Shown piece by piece: positions 51,600-63,590 of a stretch of 64,000 nt of DNA. Origin of the DNA: Desmodesmus armatus (lineage: Eukaryota > Chlorophyta > Chlorophyceae > Sphaeropleales > Scenedesmaceae). The DNA lies in the NCBI GenBank assembly GCA_007449985.2, contig VIIQ02000059.1:1-64000 (forward strand). The letters run 5' to 3'. Within the stretch, counting starts at the first letter, position 1, and the number at the start of each line of letters is the position of its first letter. Under the pieces are notes generated by a model. The model was not told the DNA's origin. It made no database searches and saw only the letters and a list, made by a program, of their open reading frames with translations. Made by a program: the position numbers and the translations under genes.

Positions 51600-52928
51600 A
51601 CGTCTATCTGCAAGCTGCCGAGCGGCCAGGGAACAGGATGGTACGCAGATTGGTTTGGAGACGTCACTAGAGCACACTGCAGCGCAAATCATCAAGTTTG
51701 ATGCTGCACCCCGTCGGTTCCAGTCAAAGACAGATGACAGCCTGGTCAGCAACAACATGCAACATCTCAACCATGGCCAGATATGTACGAGAATGGCCAT
51801 TCGTTTGAATGTCAGTACAACTGCCCAGGCCACTTGACGTGCTCCAGCTTGGTGGCCCAACCCAGCATGTTGGGATTGCAGGCGCCAGCGCTGCCAGCTG
51901 CAGCTGTACGTGCAAGTTTGCAATGATTGCAGGCGGCGACCAACTAGTGGTGCCACACTGATATCCACGTGCCTCCCCACACAAGCCACATGCACCACAT
52001 GGCCCAGCATTCAGGGACAGCAACAGCAACCTGCAGCCGCAGTACTGCTAGTGTTGTGGAGTCTTGAACGCAACATGCCACACTGTGACAGGCATGTGGC
52101 AGATGGAAGAGGGGTACAAACCCTCACTTGCGGAGTGACAGAGTGACTGATATGCTTGGTAGGATGTATTAGACCTTGAAATTGCACCTCAGGGCTTCAG
52201 TACTGCAGGATTACTAATCCAAACGTTTCTCATTTGCATCCCTGCGGCTGCTTTGGAAGCCAGGGTGAATCAGCTGGCTCAGTTAGCTACTGGCCAGTGC
52301 ATGGTGCACAGAATTCAGCATCGAGCATGGCGGGCAGGCAGCAACATTTGATGATTGGCACGGTTGCGTCATTGTGGTGAGGGTGCTGCCAACAGCGCAA
52401 TTCCACTGTGCACACCCGGAACCAATAGGCACGGCGATTTACACACAAGCTGCATACCATGTAGCAGGGTCCCACCAACACATAGTGTGTGTCACAAACA
52501 ACAACACAACTTGGTTGACGCTCAATCGCAGCATGCAGCGCAGCCACAACCCACAGGTTCAACGCAGTGCTCACAATGTGCGACAGCCCACTAGGTTCTG
52601 CACAACAGCTCCTTCTCAACTCTTTAAGCACCATGCTTCATGGGCCACCGTCCAACTATGTGAATCGCTGATGTGCGCCAGCTGCCGTACAGTGAGCTGG
52701 CATGGAAGCCGCTTGGCGTGTGGCAGGCCGGCCGCAACATGTGCATTGGTCCACTGGAACTGGTCCGGACGGATCCGCCCAGCCCAGCCCATCTGGATAG
52801 CCGCTCCTGGGTCCAACCCCTCCTGAGGAGGGGTCTCCATGGACTGTGCAAACGTAACACTTCAGGGCAACCCGTAACGCCTGAACCCGTGTTGGTGGGC
52901 TTGGAGGTCATCTGGGCCAGCAGCTCCT

Positions 52929-52988
<60 letters not shown>

Positions 52989-54300
52989 ACAGTGGACAAC
53001 AAGTCAGTGATGAGGGGTAATTTCTGAAGCTATGAACACCTGATGGGGTGCACTTTGTTGGCAAACAGACAGCAAGGCTGACCGGGTGTAGCTGGCACAA
53101 TAAGGAGTCACAAAGCACAGAATGGCAATCCACATTCTGGTCCTCAACAAGAGCACTCAAATACACCTGACAAGACACAGCACCAAGCACGATGCATGGG
53201 CTGTCCGGTAGCATTGTTAGTGCCGCACTTGCACCAGTCCTGCAAGCCGCTGAGCCTCAGCGGCTTGCAGGCAGTGTTCAACAGGTGAAATACAGCAGCA
53301 CCACGCCACGGTGGCGAGAGCCAGGGCTCAAAGTGCACGACAGCACACGCTGTCAGTGAACATGGTGCTGACGCAACCCTGCAAACCAGTGCTGCTCATG
53401 TACAAAAACCGGTGAATGTCGGAGCTCACCTGCCGTAGCTGTGCTGGGGTTGGGGCCCTGAGCAGTCTTGTCCTGGTCGGTGGAGCCTTAGTCCTGATTG
53501 CGCTTCTGCAGGCATAGCAGCGGCGTGCATTTGTGAAAGGAGGAAAGACGTCAGCATGTGCAAACAGGTAGCCGGTAAGGCTGGATGACTCATCAGGGGC
53601 CTTCAAGAGGGGCATGGCAATGCGTTGCTGAGTCATCCAATGCCGCATTGGGTCATGCATGTTTGGTACTCCTCTGCATGTTTCTGAAGAGGACAATGCT
53701 GTTCTGTGTTGAGAGAGGGCAGACTGTGCAAGAGGACGATGCTGTTCATCTGTTGAAGGAGGGAAGACTCTTCATGTATTCAAAGGGACCAGCCCTTCTC
53801 ACTCCTGCTGCTATGCATGTGTGTGCATGTCCTCGGCAAGTCAGCTAATTGCGCACGACAAGACACTGGCAGGGCCAGCAGCAGAGAACTTGAAGGCAGC
53901 TGAGCCATTGAGAAGGGGCATGACCGCGCATTGATGAGTCACCCATTGCCTTGTGCATCTCACCCCATTGAAATGTAGGGAGGGGGTTTTCATTGGGGTG
54001 CACATGAGCAGGTGATCAGGCTTGGCACTGCCCAAGGGCGCATTGCATATGCAGCGCTGCATAGCATTGCCACAGCCCTCAACTGGACAATGCCATGTCA
54101 GTGCCATTGCCGTTATGAGAACAAACAGATGCCACCGTGGCACAAGGAACACTGTTCGGACCCTTACAGAGTGACCTAGGGAAGTCACAGTAGCAAGTTG
54201 CTGCTGTGGTCACAGGGCACAACTTGTGCCACAGATGTGTGTGCATCAGAGAACAGACAGCGAGTCAGGGGTCCCTTTCGGGTAGATACAAGTCATGGCC
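51600..54300. other. Region of unresolved coding content
   Basis: Minus-strand stretches that look exon-like are 52640-52920 (after a sense (CTG)n ending CAG: ELLAQMTSKPTNTGSG), 53445-53680 (HWMTQQRIAMPLLKAPDESS) and 53960-54090 (CPVEGCGNAMQRCICNAPLG). A diverged copy of the 53600 segment lies at 53890-53950. They may belong to the gene starting at 54418, but I could not connect them in phase. A direct repeat of about 42 bp (GAGGACAATGCTGTTC / GAGGACGATGCTGTTC) lies at 53690-53775. Confidence 0.3.
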
Positions 54301-54310
54301 CTTCACTCAC

Positions 54311-54418
54311 AATGTCAGTAGCAGTGGATGACAGCTGCATGGGCTTCCTCTCTTTCTCAGGCTCCATGGTGCCCTTGGTCTGCTTGTAGGCACTGCCAGC
54401 AATGTTCTGAGCGTCACT
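54311..54418 (-). CDS. First exon of an unrecognised minus-strand gene
   Basis: From the ATG at 54418 the exon reads MSDAQNIAGSAYKQTKGTME and PEKERKPMQLSSTATDI, then a GTGAGT donor at 54310. It is 36 codons, hydrophilic and Lys/Glu rich. A canonical TATA box lies 63-69 bases upstream, which supports the start. Later exons were not resolved. No family was recognised. Confidence 0.5.
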
Positions 54419-54480
54419 CATCTTGGCTCAAGGCTTGACAGCAGGTGTCAGCAACTGCTGCTGGGCAGAAAGGTGGGGCC

Positions 54481-54487
54481 TTTTATA
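54481..54487 (-). promoter_or_regulatory. TATA box
   Basis: The minus strand reads GCTATAAAAGGCC, a textbook TATA element, 63-69 bases before the ATG at 54418. The divergent gene starting at 54705 has only a weaker GTATATG at about 54623. Confidence 0.7.
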
Positions 54488-54704
54488 GCACAGCAGTATG
54501 GGGGAAGTGCGGATAGGGTTTGCTCCTCCTCATTGATGGCATTTGTGGCGGGATAGTGGCATTTGAGCAGCTTGCATGAGGTGTGTCAGAATTAGTCATG
54601 TCGTGACATGATGTCATACCAGTATATGCCTTTCAAACATAAACGAAGCCTTCCAGTCAGTTCTCAAAGACAGAATCAAGATCCATTTCCAACCAAGAAC
54701 AGAA

Positions 54705-55138
54705 ATGGCACAACAGGTTGATGCTGCTCAGCTGAAGTTGGAGGACCCTGCTGGTCCAAGTGTCTGGCAGGCAGCAGCACAGCACAAAGACAACATCCCA
54801 CAGACGGAGTGGGAGTACGCCATGCGCAAGAGCTTGCGCGATGCAGCATTCACAAACCTTGCCTATGAGCCCGCCTGCAGCCACATGCCTACCTGCGCTG
54901 CTGGAAAGTGTTCAGCCCCGCGATTTGTATGGGTGAGCATTGCACCACTCAACAGCGGGCGCACAGCAGAAATAACAGACATCATGTTGTTGGTGATCGT
55001 TGATGCGATGCGCCAAGCATCAGACCGTGACATATTGCAGCGATCGCTGGGAAGCAGCTGCTGCATGCCCCGTACGGACGTTTACCCTGCCTCGTTTACT
55101 GACCACAACCGTTGTCTGTGTTGCAGAAACGCAAGTGA
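54705..55138 (+). CDS. Small two-exon protein, unrecognised
   Basis: Exon 1, 54705..54932, starts at an ATG in AGAAATGG context: MAQQVDAAQLKLEDPAGPSV, then WEYAMRKSLRDAAFTNLAYE and a Cys-containing SHMPTCAAGKCSAPRFVW. A GTGAGC donor joins in phase to 55127..55138 (KRK, stop) after TTGCAG. The product is 79 aa with a basic end. Reading through the intron would give a less plausible 150-aa protein. A TGTAA follows at 55264. I do not recognise the family. It is divergently placed from the gene at 54418 with 286 bases between the starts. Confidence 0.6.
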
Positions 55139-55263
55139 AGCTTCTCAAGGCAATTAAAGCTACTCTTGGCGTGGCCGTTCGATGGAGCGTTGGTTGACGA
55201 GACTCATTTGCTGTAGCAGGATAGCGTGACTTGATTCTGGAAAGAGTAAAGCAACAATTACAT

Positions 55264-55268
55264 TGTAA
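55264..55268 (+). terminator. TGTAA polyadenylation signal candidate
   Basis: First TGTAA downstream of the stop at 55138, at a distance typical of green-algal genes. Similar elements follow other plus-strand genes: 49937 (MCCA), 60056 (the ORP-like gene) and 62776 (the weak gene ending near 62372). Confidence 0.5.
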
Positions 55269-55491
55269 CATTCACATTGTATAGCTGGTGTGATGGCAGC
55301 CCCACGCTCGAGAGCCGTGTTGGGTAGTGGCACGGCGCAGTCCAAGCGAGTTCCTGTCACGCTAAAGGTTAGCATACATCAACAATTCGAGCATAAGTGT
55401 TGGGTCAGAAAACTGCCTGGCACGACTCTCATGACTGATGAAGCCCACAATTCCCTTCAGCCTCCCACACACCACCAAACATCACTCATAG

Positions 55492-58400
55492 ATGCGCAAG
55501 CCCTTTTCAATTGAACACGTTCCTCTCCAGTGCAGACACACATCTCAAACTATGCTTGTCAGGATAATCTGGAGCACGCAAGCAAGCACTCCTCGCTCAT
55601 CAACAGTAGAAGCAGCAACAGCAACAGCAACAACCACTCCTGCATCATGCACTACATCATGCCTGGAAGGCAGTGCATGCAACACACTGCATCTCACAGA
55701 GAGCTGTACCTTCGCACAGGATGACAAACACATGCAGCATGGGCAGCTACTGCTGTCCCTGCACCAAGCCCCCAGCAGCCTGGAGCGCCTGCTGGCTGTG
55801 ACCAAGCTGTCAGTGAGCCTGTTGGCGGACCTCATGAGGCGCAGCGACGACACACAGGACATCCCCCTGCTGCTGCTGGGACACCACTACCTCTCACACA
55901 GGGTGCTGGGTAAGCATCGGAGTGCTGTCACGCTGACGTCACGTCACGTCAAAGTTCAAAGTAACACTTCCCTACATGTTGCCCAGCACTGCTGTAATAG
56001 TGGCTCGTAGTACGAGTGACCCCCCCCCCCCAGCGCACACACAAACCCTGGCTGCCAGACCAACACATGTACATGCTTGACAAAGGGTTTGCTAAAACCG
56101 TGCCAATCCGTGACGGCTTACTCAGTGGCCAACGCACAAGTATGCATGCGTGTGCACATCCACCGCTGCACCGTGCAGGTGACCCCAAGGCAGGAGCAGC
56201 TACATCCTCATCTCCAGCAGCCGCAGCTGGCACATCCTTGAAAGCTTCTCAGCCGTCAGCTGCAGCAGCAGCAGGGACCGCCACCAGTCAACAGCAGCAG
56301 CCACCAGTGGCAGCAGCAGCAGCAGGGTCAGATGCGCGTGACACCTGGCGCGTGTATGTGCAGGAGGTGTGCACATTTGACAGGCAGGAAGGACCCAAGG
56401 CATATGTGGACGCACAGGTGAGAACAGTCGCTGAGTCAACGAGTTCCCTTTGAATTGGCAGTGGGCGTGCCCTATGACGGGGGCTCGTGCCCCTGTTGCG
56501 CATTATATCCTTCGAGACGTTTGCACAGCTGTACTTGCTGCTGAAGAGGTGTCCCACCTCCCACTCTTCCAACGGTCCATGAGGCTCCCTGAGTTGGCAA
56601 GTTCCCGTCTGATGCCCTCACTTGATAGGGTGCGCCCAACGTCACGTTTGCCCTGTCCTTCGAGCCCACAGCCATTGCCAATGGCTCTGTGTGGCACCTG
56701 CCAAGTGCCATGGGTCATGCGGCGTGAAGGCAGGTAGCGGCCAACACTCCAGCTGTCCAGGTGAAAGATTTCCGTGTTATCGTTCTTGCCAAGAAGATCC
56801 GTGATTGACTGTGTTTTTACTGTGCGTTCCCACGCACTTATACCAAAGTTTGTATTTCGGAGATCCTTGGCTGGATGCACTCTCTGTGTCTACTCCACCA
56901 CCAACTGTGAATCTCGCCTCCCCTCCCCCCCCCCCTTGACGCATGTAGGGTGCGCCAAAGGTCACGTTTGCGCTGTCCCTAGAGCCCACAGCCATAGCCA
57001 AGGCCAAGAGGCTGGGCAGGGAGCTCAGCATCAAGGTCACACTGCAGGAGCCAGCCGGCAGCAGTGGCGGCGGCAGCGGCAGCAATGGCGGCAGCAGTGG
57101 CAGCAGCATACGGCTGGTGGAGTGTGGGGAGGAGTTTGCGGTTAGCTGGCCCAACCTGCTGTTTCTGGACCCGGTCAGCCCGGCTTGCCGCCTGGCATAC
57201 AAAGGTGGGCAAAGACTGCAGCAGCGGCACCAGCAGCAGCAGTGGCAAGCCAAAGTGGTGTTCATGCAGAGGGAGCAGCAGTAGAGGTCACCTGTCGGAC
57301 AGCACCGCTGCTGGTAATGTGACCATCCTTCGACTTCAAAGATTGTCATGGGGACCGGGGGGGGGGGGGCAAGGCACAATCTTCCGTCACTGCTGACACA
57401 GCTTGAAGGCCTTTCTTTTTGTCCTACACGGCATTTGGGTACTTGGCACGCTTGCAACCTGCTGAGCGGCTCTTCTTGTTGTACAGGAAACTTTCCTGTA
57501 CGATGATCTCTCTTGCTTCACAAACTGTAGGTGGTTCTTGCTGCTGCTGCTGCTGCTGATGCTGCTGCTGCCGCTGCTGCTGCAGGCAGTTTAGACATCA
57601 GCTGCCCCCAGAGCGGTCTCTCCCTGTCCCTCACCTTTGCCAAAGACCACTCTGTCAAGGGAACCATAGAGCAACTCAAGCCCAGCAAGCCCACAACCAA
57701 TACCACTGCTGCTGCTCCTGTGGAGGCGGGGGCGGTTGTGGGGACACTTGAAGGCTCCTGGTTGGGTGTCATCAATGCCGCTTGCCCCCAGCTGGTGGGT
57801 CACTGCTGGCGGCAACCCACAGCTTGTGCATTCACGCAGCCTAAGACATGACCCAGATTGACAAATAATGTGTATGCAAGACTCTACTAGAGATTGCATC
57901 GGATGCAGAATCAACTGTGGGTGTGTGTTGCTGCCTTGCCAGGGTCTGGAGGGCGTGGTGTATGACGTCAATGCTGTGTCACCCGCCCCTGTCCCCTCGG
58001 TGGACCTGCGCCACATGGGGCCCATGAAGCTTAGCAGGTTCTGGTCAGCAGTACATGACGCACTGCTGTACGCTGACCCACGTGCAGCAACGGGAGGACG
58101 GGTGAGTCTGCTGGGAATGGGTGAGTGCACCTTGCGGCTCTACCCTGGAAGCCTCAAACCGTTTGAGGGCCTCACTCATCGCCGACCCCTGAAGTCCCTA
58201 CAGCACCTGCCAGGAAGCGTCTGAGACTTCCGGCGCAATCACACAAGTGTGCCTCAAGTTAGTCCATGTGCAGTGGCTGGCACCCAACATTGCCTCCAAG
58301 CTTTTTCTGTCCCCTTGTTGCATTGTACAGGCTGCCGCCAAGCTGGCGTCCACGATGGGCCACTACCTGACAGCGCTCACACTGGACAGTGCTGCTGCAC

Positions 58401-59713
58401 GAGATGTGGGCGCCGGCCCCAGCAGCAGCACAGCAGGCAGCACAGCAGGTGAGGGTCACCGCCCACCCGGCGGCAGCCCCTCCCTCCATGCATTTGGTGA
58501 TGTCTTGGGCGCTGAGCGTATCATACGCCCCTGTCAACTGCTGCCCCTGTCAATTGCCCTGCTAGCTGCCGCACTGAGTTGTCGAGCCTTGAGGGGTGTC
58601 ATCATTCTTCCAGCTGAGTACAGTGAACATGAGCTTGGTCTTCATAGCTACAGGTGTAGCTTCGATTTGATTTGATGTGCACCTCACACGCACTGCCTTG
58701 CCACTGCGCCTGCATGCCCCCCCTGCCTCTGCAGCTCCCTCCAAGGGTGCCCCTTCAGTGGCCAGTGTTGGGACAGACCCAGACCTGGACGAGTTTGACA
58801 GACAGGTGAGCCGCACACGTTCTTTTTGAATGTCCATGAGGGGCGCACCCCTTACCAGCTGGCCACACACAACTCAGTCCAGATGTCTGGACTGCCGTGG
58901 GCCTCACCTGTTTCGAAAACAGCAGGCTGCTGCGGGCTCGGCATGTTACAGCTGTCACATCCAGCCAACGGCAGCTGTACAATGCGCCTTGTTTGTGACT
59001 ACTTAGCAGGGACTGTATTACAGCTAGGAATGGACGTCTTGTGCAGTTGGAGACTGAGGCCAGTCAAGGCAGCCTCCCGGTGCACTCAGCTGGTGGAATG
59101 CCGCCGTTTCCGCTGCATGTACCTTCAAGGCAAAGTACACAAGAACTCAAAATCATCTGCTGCACTTCAGGCCGAGAATTTGGCAGCTGGCAAGCCTGAT
59201 GAGACCCAAGACACACGCGAGGTGCCGCCCTGCTACAAGGTAGGGACTGTCACTGCACCCCAGCTGTATGACAAGCGGTCGCTGACTCAGTGTTCTTGCT
59301 ACTGTCACAGATACACATCGACCATTCACATGCATTGATGCAGTGCAGTGCAGTACAAGCCCTGCCGCAGTGGCACACTGCTTAGCTCAAAAGCGTCAGG
59401 ACTCTCTGGTTTGATCCTCAGTAGTTTGTTCCTTCTGCTTTGTTCTGCTATCTCCGTGACTCATCATGATACGGTAACAGTGAATGGCTGGCACCAGCTC
59501 TTGAGCTTCATAGCTACAGGTGTAACTTTGAGGTTTTTAGCTGTAGCATCTTCCTCGAGGAAGCGCACACATGCCAAACTCAGCTGCCCTTGCAGCGGCT
59601 GACACTGTTTTGGTGGTGTTGCCCCTGCCGTGGCCCTGTGCGACCTGCAGGAGCAGCACGCTGCCGGCAACAAGCTGAGGTACCAGCTGCACTACACACT
59701 GACACGCACGTAG
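55492..59713 (+). CDS. Divergent oxysterol-binding-protein-related (ORP-like) protein
   Basis: Exons in phase: ~55492..55909 (SSLERLLAVTKLSVSLLADL), 56179..56417 (Ala/Gln linker, then WRVYVQEVCTFDRQEGPKAY), 56949..57204 (KVTFALSLEPTAIA ... GEEFAVSWPNLLFLDPVSPA), 57586..57794 (DISCPQSGLSLSLTFAK ... VVGTLEGSWLGVI), 57943..58101 (MKLSRFWSAVHDALLYADPR), 58331..58448, 58735..58805 (DPDLDEFDRQ), 59171..59239 and probably 59651..59713. The run GEEF.VSWPN, then DISCPQSG..L.LTF, then a short strand and GTLEG.W, then RFW..V..AL...D..AAT follows the C-terminal order of ORP5/ORP8-type lipid-transfer domains. The signature EQVSHHPP is absent; the aligned place reads QEVCTFDRQEG. Family assignment is therefore tentative. 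The exact start is unknown. A truncated copy of exon 56949 lies at 56625-56705, and a TGTAA lies at 60056. Confidence 0.5.
56620..56710 (+). repeat. Upstream partial copy of exon 56949..57204
   Basis: GAPNVTFALSFEPTAIA is encoded at about 56628-56680 and then diverges (NGSVWHLPSAMGHAA). It precedes the complete exon, so it is an acceptor-end copy of the kind seen in the longer genes. Confidence 0.8.
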
Positions 59714-60560
59714 GCGGCTGCAGGACGCCCCAAGCGCCAGCGGGACGAGCAGCTTGGATCATGTCACATATTTTGGGACAGAATGTGCAGACACCCAATC
59801 TGGCGAGGTGCAGCAACCAGTGCTGTCCTAGCATTGTCTGGGTCAGGCTGTGAAGCAGAGATGTGTTGGTGTAGATCAGTTGTAGTAAGATTGCAGAGGC
59901 TGAAGCTGCCGTGTCTGTCAACGAAAAAGTGGTTAGTGATGCATGTGCAGCTGAAGCTAGACGAGCTTCGGGGCCCCCCAAACCCTTGGCTCACTGCGAC
60001 ATGACGGTGTCTGGCCAGTTGCTGCCCTTGCAGAGATGTGTTGGTGTAGATCAGTTGTAATGAGAAGCCAAGATCCTATTGCCCTGCAGCTTCAAATCAT
60101 GTGTGCATGTGTATGACTTGAATGTTCAGTAGAAAATGATGGCTGCCGTCCATGGAGAATGGCAAGGTTTTTACTGCTTTGCCTTAATGGGCTGATGATT
60201 GTGCAGCCACATAATGCGGCGCAGACGGATTCTGTGTCGCTGTATGATATGCAACGCAGCGCACGCTAGCAAACAATGCATAGGCTACAAATGAAGGCAT
60301 GCAGAACCCCGCCCGTGCTGCCTGCTGAAGTGTGCCAAGTTGTATGGTTACAGTACCAGAGCGCAAGCAGTGCGGCACATTGTGCTGCCATGTGCGCTTC
60401 TGTATCAGGCTGGACATTTTCCAGTCCGCCACAAAATCAGGCGTGCAAGCGCCAAAACAATGCTTACCCCATAGAGGGTACATGAGACCATACCCCCATA
60501 CAGGGTACGTGAAAAAAGCCCCCTCCTTCAGCAAACGTACCGCACTTCTTTGCAGATACC

Positions 60561-60933
60561 ATGGACATGAAACACCCCCCAGCTGGTCCCACATGTGCAC
60601 ATGCACCATCCAGGGAAACTCAACTGTTAGGGGGCCTAAGCCTGAACCGACATACCAGAATCCACAGCCCCGAGGAAGTAGGGACTGTGAAACAGCCAGC
60701 AACAGAGCAGGCAGAAGCAGAGCTAGCCGATGCAGACCCGCCAAAAGGCAGCATGGGAGCCGTGAAAATGACCCCACAGTGCTGGACACCTACAAGGCAT
60801 CACCCTCTGTGTCCGTGTACAAAAACCTGGCAGCAGTAGCAGCAGCAGCACATGCCCCACACTCACACCATCCTAGGGGGGCCAAAACACCACAACAGTG
60901 CCAGCAAACCGTGCAGCTGATCAGCACTAGCTG
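60561..60933 (+). CDS. Possible short protein gene with one frameshift (weak)
   Basis: An ATG in ACCATGG context stands just after a CTTTGCAG acceptor. The first frame has PEEVGTVKQPATEQAEAELA and PPKGSMGAVK; the next frame continues NDPTVLDTYKASPSVSVYKN and ends at 60931-60933. One base indel near the AAAA at 60766-60770 would join them into about 124 residues. No family was recognised. The opposite strand has a longer but Trp/Cys-rich frame that looks like a shadow. Confidence 0.35.
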
Positions 60934-61430
60934 ACAATTGGTTGGCAGGAAATGTGTGTGAGCGAGTGGCAGGTGCCCAAAACAGCTGCCGACTGTGTAG
61001 CATCAGTGGAAGGCTTCAACAACAATAGGCCAGCTGCCTACAGGCAGCATCTCTGGGCCAAACAAAGGCAACTGCACAGCACGGCTTGATAGCCCACTGC
61101 TGCAGCAGTTGCAAATTACAATGTATATATGGATGTATGCATGAGCACATCGTCACAAAACCCAGCCCGCCTCTGATGACCGTAAATGACATGCATGCTC
61201 ACCACAACAGCCCTGATGGCTGCAAGTAAAAAAACCCAGGACTTCAAAACACACAGCAGCAGCACCAGAGCAGCTCTGCATGACTGCAGGCTGCTGTTGC
61301 TGTGGATGGGCATCAAAGCTGTGAAACAGACAGGCCAACAGGACCGTGACACTCCCAAAACCCCTCAGCTGCTACTACCCTAATTGTGCCAGGCTGTGGC
61401 GGCATGCCGAAAGCCCTTGGGCACTGTCAC

Positions 61431-61877
61431 TCATGAAATGAAAACCAAACAGGTGTGTGGGTGAGGGTGGAAGTGGCCACCTACCATGCAGCAAGCATTG
61501 CTACGGCCAGTGCAGTGACAGGGTGTGCCTGCATGGGGCAACCCAGGCATGGTAACATGGGTCACACACGACCCCAGCCCTGCCTCCCGTAAAACAGCCT
61601 GCTGCCACTGCAGGCTGAGCCTGTCCTGGCCTGTCAAGTCTGTCGCTTGAAATACATCCAAACTGTCACTGCTGGCGTCAAAAAACATTCCTTGAGTCTG
61701 CGAAAACGGCTCTGCCTGAGCTACACTGCAGAACCCCGCACCCAGAAAGGCAGCGCAGCCATCGTGCTGCAACTGCGCAACCTCAGAACATTGTTGCTGA
61801 CCCCATCCAACCAGCTGATCTGCCAGCTCAAGCCTCCATTGAGACACAGCCCTGTCCTGGGCTAGCAAAGCCGCCAT
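61431..61877 (-). CDS. Hypothetical open frame, 148 aa (weak)
   Basis: An intact frame starts at 61877 with MAALLAQDRAVSQWRLELAD, is amphipathic and Gln-rich, and has segments such as GMFFDASSDSLDVFQATDLT. The first 95 residues look protein-like; the end is His/Cys-rich and may be intron after a donor near 61570. It could be an exon of a minus-strand gene or chance. Confidence 0.3.
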   Translation of the reverse strand: MAALLAQDRAVSQWRLELADQLVGWGQQQCSEVAQLQHDGCAAFLGAGFCSVAQAEPFSQTQGMFFDASSDSLDVFQATDLTGQDRLSLQWQQAVLREAGLGSCVTHVTMPGLPHAGTPCHCTGRSNACCMVGGHFHPHPHTCLVFIS

Positions 61878-62136
61878 GTGCTGCGTTCATGCGCTTCACT
61901 GTGTTTGCACCATCCTGGCTGCAGCTGTTGTGGCGCTTCCTGTTGGCAGGCAGCATGGGAGACAGAAGCAGACAGCAGCACCACAGGGTGAGTTTACTGA
62001 AAGCACAGCCAGGTGCGGGCTAAGTAAGCTGAGTAAAAGATTCACTCCTGCTGTATGAGGTTGAAAGGTTCTCCGGCCAGCGTTCACCGCTGCCAGCTCA
62101 CAAAAGTGATTGGCGGATGGGCAGTCCGACATAGCG

Positions 62137-62372
62137 ACAAGGGCCCTTTGCCAAGGCCCCGAGGCTAAAGAACGCTTCCAGGGCAGCCGATCAAGAAAGG
62201 AAAGCTACCAAAACACGAACGAGGGACCCACCTGTGAACGTTGTTGTGCTGCACCCCAGGCGACTCCAGGGGGCCGTGCACACGTCGGCTGATCAGGCAA
62301 ATGCTGCTGTAGGGATCCCTATAGACTCTGCTGCTGCAGTTCGCGTCGCAGACATGCTGCAGCCCGCTTGAA
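62137..62372 (+). CDS. Possible last exon of a plus-strand gene (weak)
   Basis: After a CATAG acceptor a frame of 77 codons reads RQGPFAKAPRLKNASRAADQ, NVVVLHPRRLQGAVHTSADQ, ANAAVGIPIDSAAAVRVADM and a stop. A TGTAA follows at 62776. The composition is ordinary soluble protein, but no upstream exon could be joined to it. Confidence 0.3.
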
Positions 62373-62979
62373 AGGCATTTGAAGACGTTCCCGAACTCGT
62401 GAGTGACAACACATGTGTGGTTGCAAAGATGTTGAATGGAGGACTCCTTCTGGAACCTGGTGCGGTGGGAGCAGCAGCCCTGATCATACTGCTGGCAGTC
62501 CACGTCCATTGTGCAGACAGGGGTCGAGGGAGTGTGTTTGGAGTGTAAATGGGATGGTGTTGTTATGAGGATGATGCAGCTGAACACTTGGGCCTGGGAG
62601 CTGGAGGAGGACCTGTGGCAGCAAAAGTAACAGGGTTGGGGTTCACTGGTCCCTACACAGGAGACAGTCTGGAACCAAGGGTGCTTCGAGGTTTGGTGAT
62701 TCATTGCATTGTATCAGGCTGCAAGGCTAGGGGCAACACTGTGCTGAGCTGATAAAATGACATGGTCTCAGCAACTGTAACATTGGACCGTCGGATGCGT
62801 TTCAGACAAAGCAGTAACCATTAATACTGTAGCTGGCCAAAACGTTCATATCACAGGACAAACGGTGTCGCAACGTTAGTCTGCTTTCTCCAGATTGATC
62901 CACAGGACACCAAGGTTGTGTGCCCCTCGACGTCTGCTTGATCCCACTTGGCTTTCTATTCTGATGTTTGGTTTTCTAG

Positions 62980-63590
62980 GGACAACATTGACAGCGTCAA
63001 GCAAACAGCAGAGGTAGGGGGGTACCCACACTGTCCTGCTGTTGGTCGGTTGTGTCTGGGCATGGCTGATGCTGACAGTCTGTTGCAGGCCAATAACACG
63101 GGAAAGGATGAAGCAAAAGAGAAAGAGAGGTACGTGGCTGGAGCTCTGCGCATGCACCACCCTGTGGTCTTTTGGGGTGGTGGTCGTCCATGCACAACAC
63201 AGACCTCCCGTGCTTGGTGCCCTCTGCTCGCACAGTGCCTTGCCTTGTTGTGACTCTCAATCAAAACTTTGCACTTTTACCACGTCATGCTACTGCCCTG
63301 GCTTGCCTGCCCGCAGTGCTGACAGCCTGACAGCCGGCCTGCCCAGTTTTGGTGGCCTGTGGAGCGTTGCAAAGGCAGTTCAGTCAGCTGTGCAGCAGAC
63401 CACGAATGAGGTCGTGCGCAGTGTGCAACAGACGGACTGGAAAAGCGAGATTGCAGCATTCACGCAGGAAGTTGAGGCAGAGGCACAGAAAGTGTCACAC
63501 ACGGCACAGAAAGTGTCACACAAGGCAGTAGAGGTGGTGCAGCAGCTGCCAGCACAGCTGCACACCAGAACCTCCGAGGTGAGCAGCAGC
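62980..63590 (+). CDS. Helical-repeat (BSD- or LEA-like) protein, partial
   Basis: Three exons join in phase: ~62980..63013 (DNIDSVKQTAE), 63089..63129 (ANNTGKDEAKEKE) and 63318..~63579 (SADSLTAGLPSFGGLWSVAK, AVQSAVQQTTNEVVRSVQQT, DWKSEIAAFTQEVEAEAQKV, then repeats of VSH(T/K)A and VVQQLPAQLHTRTSE before GTGAGC). The last exon is one long amphipathic helix region with an 11-residue-like periodicity. W...A.AVQ.A...T..EVV..VQ.TDW resembles the N-terminal part of plant BSD-domain proteins; this is a weak inference. The start codon was not found, and the 3' part lies beyond the window. Confidence 0.5.

Noticed and set aside
60184..60789. 201-aa minus-strand open frame
   Set aside because: Composition is rich in Trp, Cys and Gly with no domain, and a better plus-strand candidate with a good start context overlaps it.
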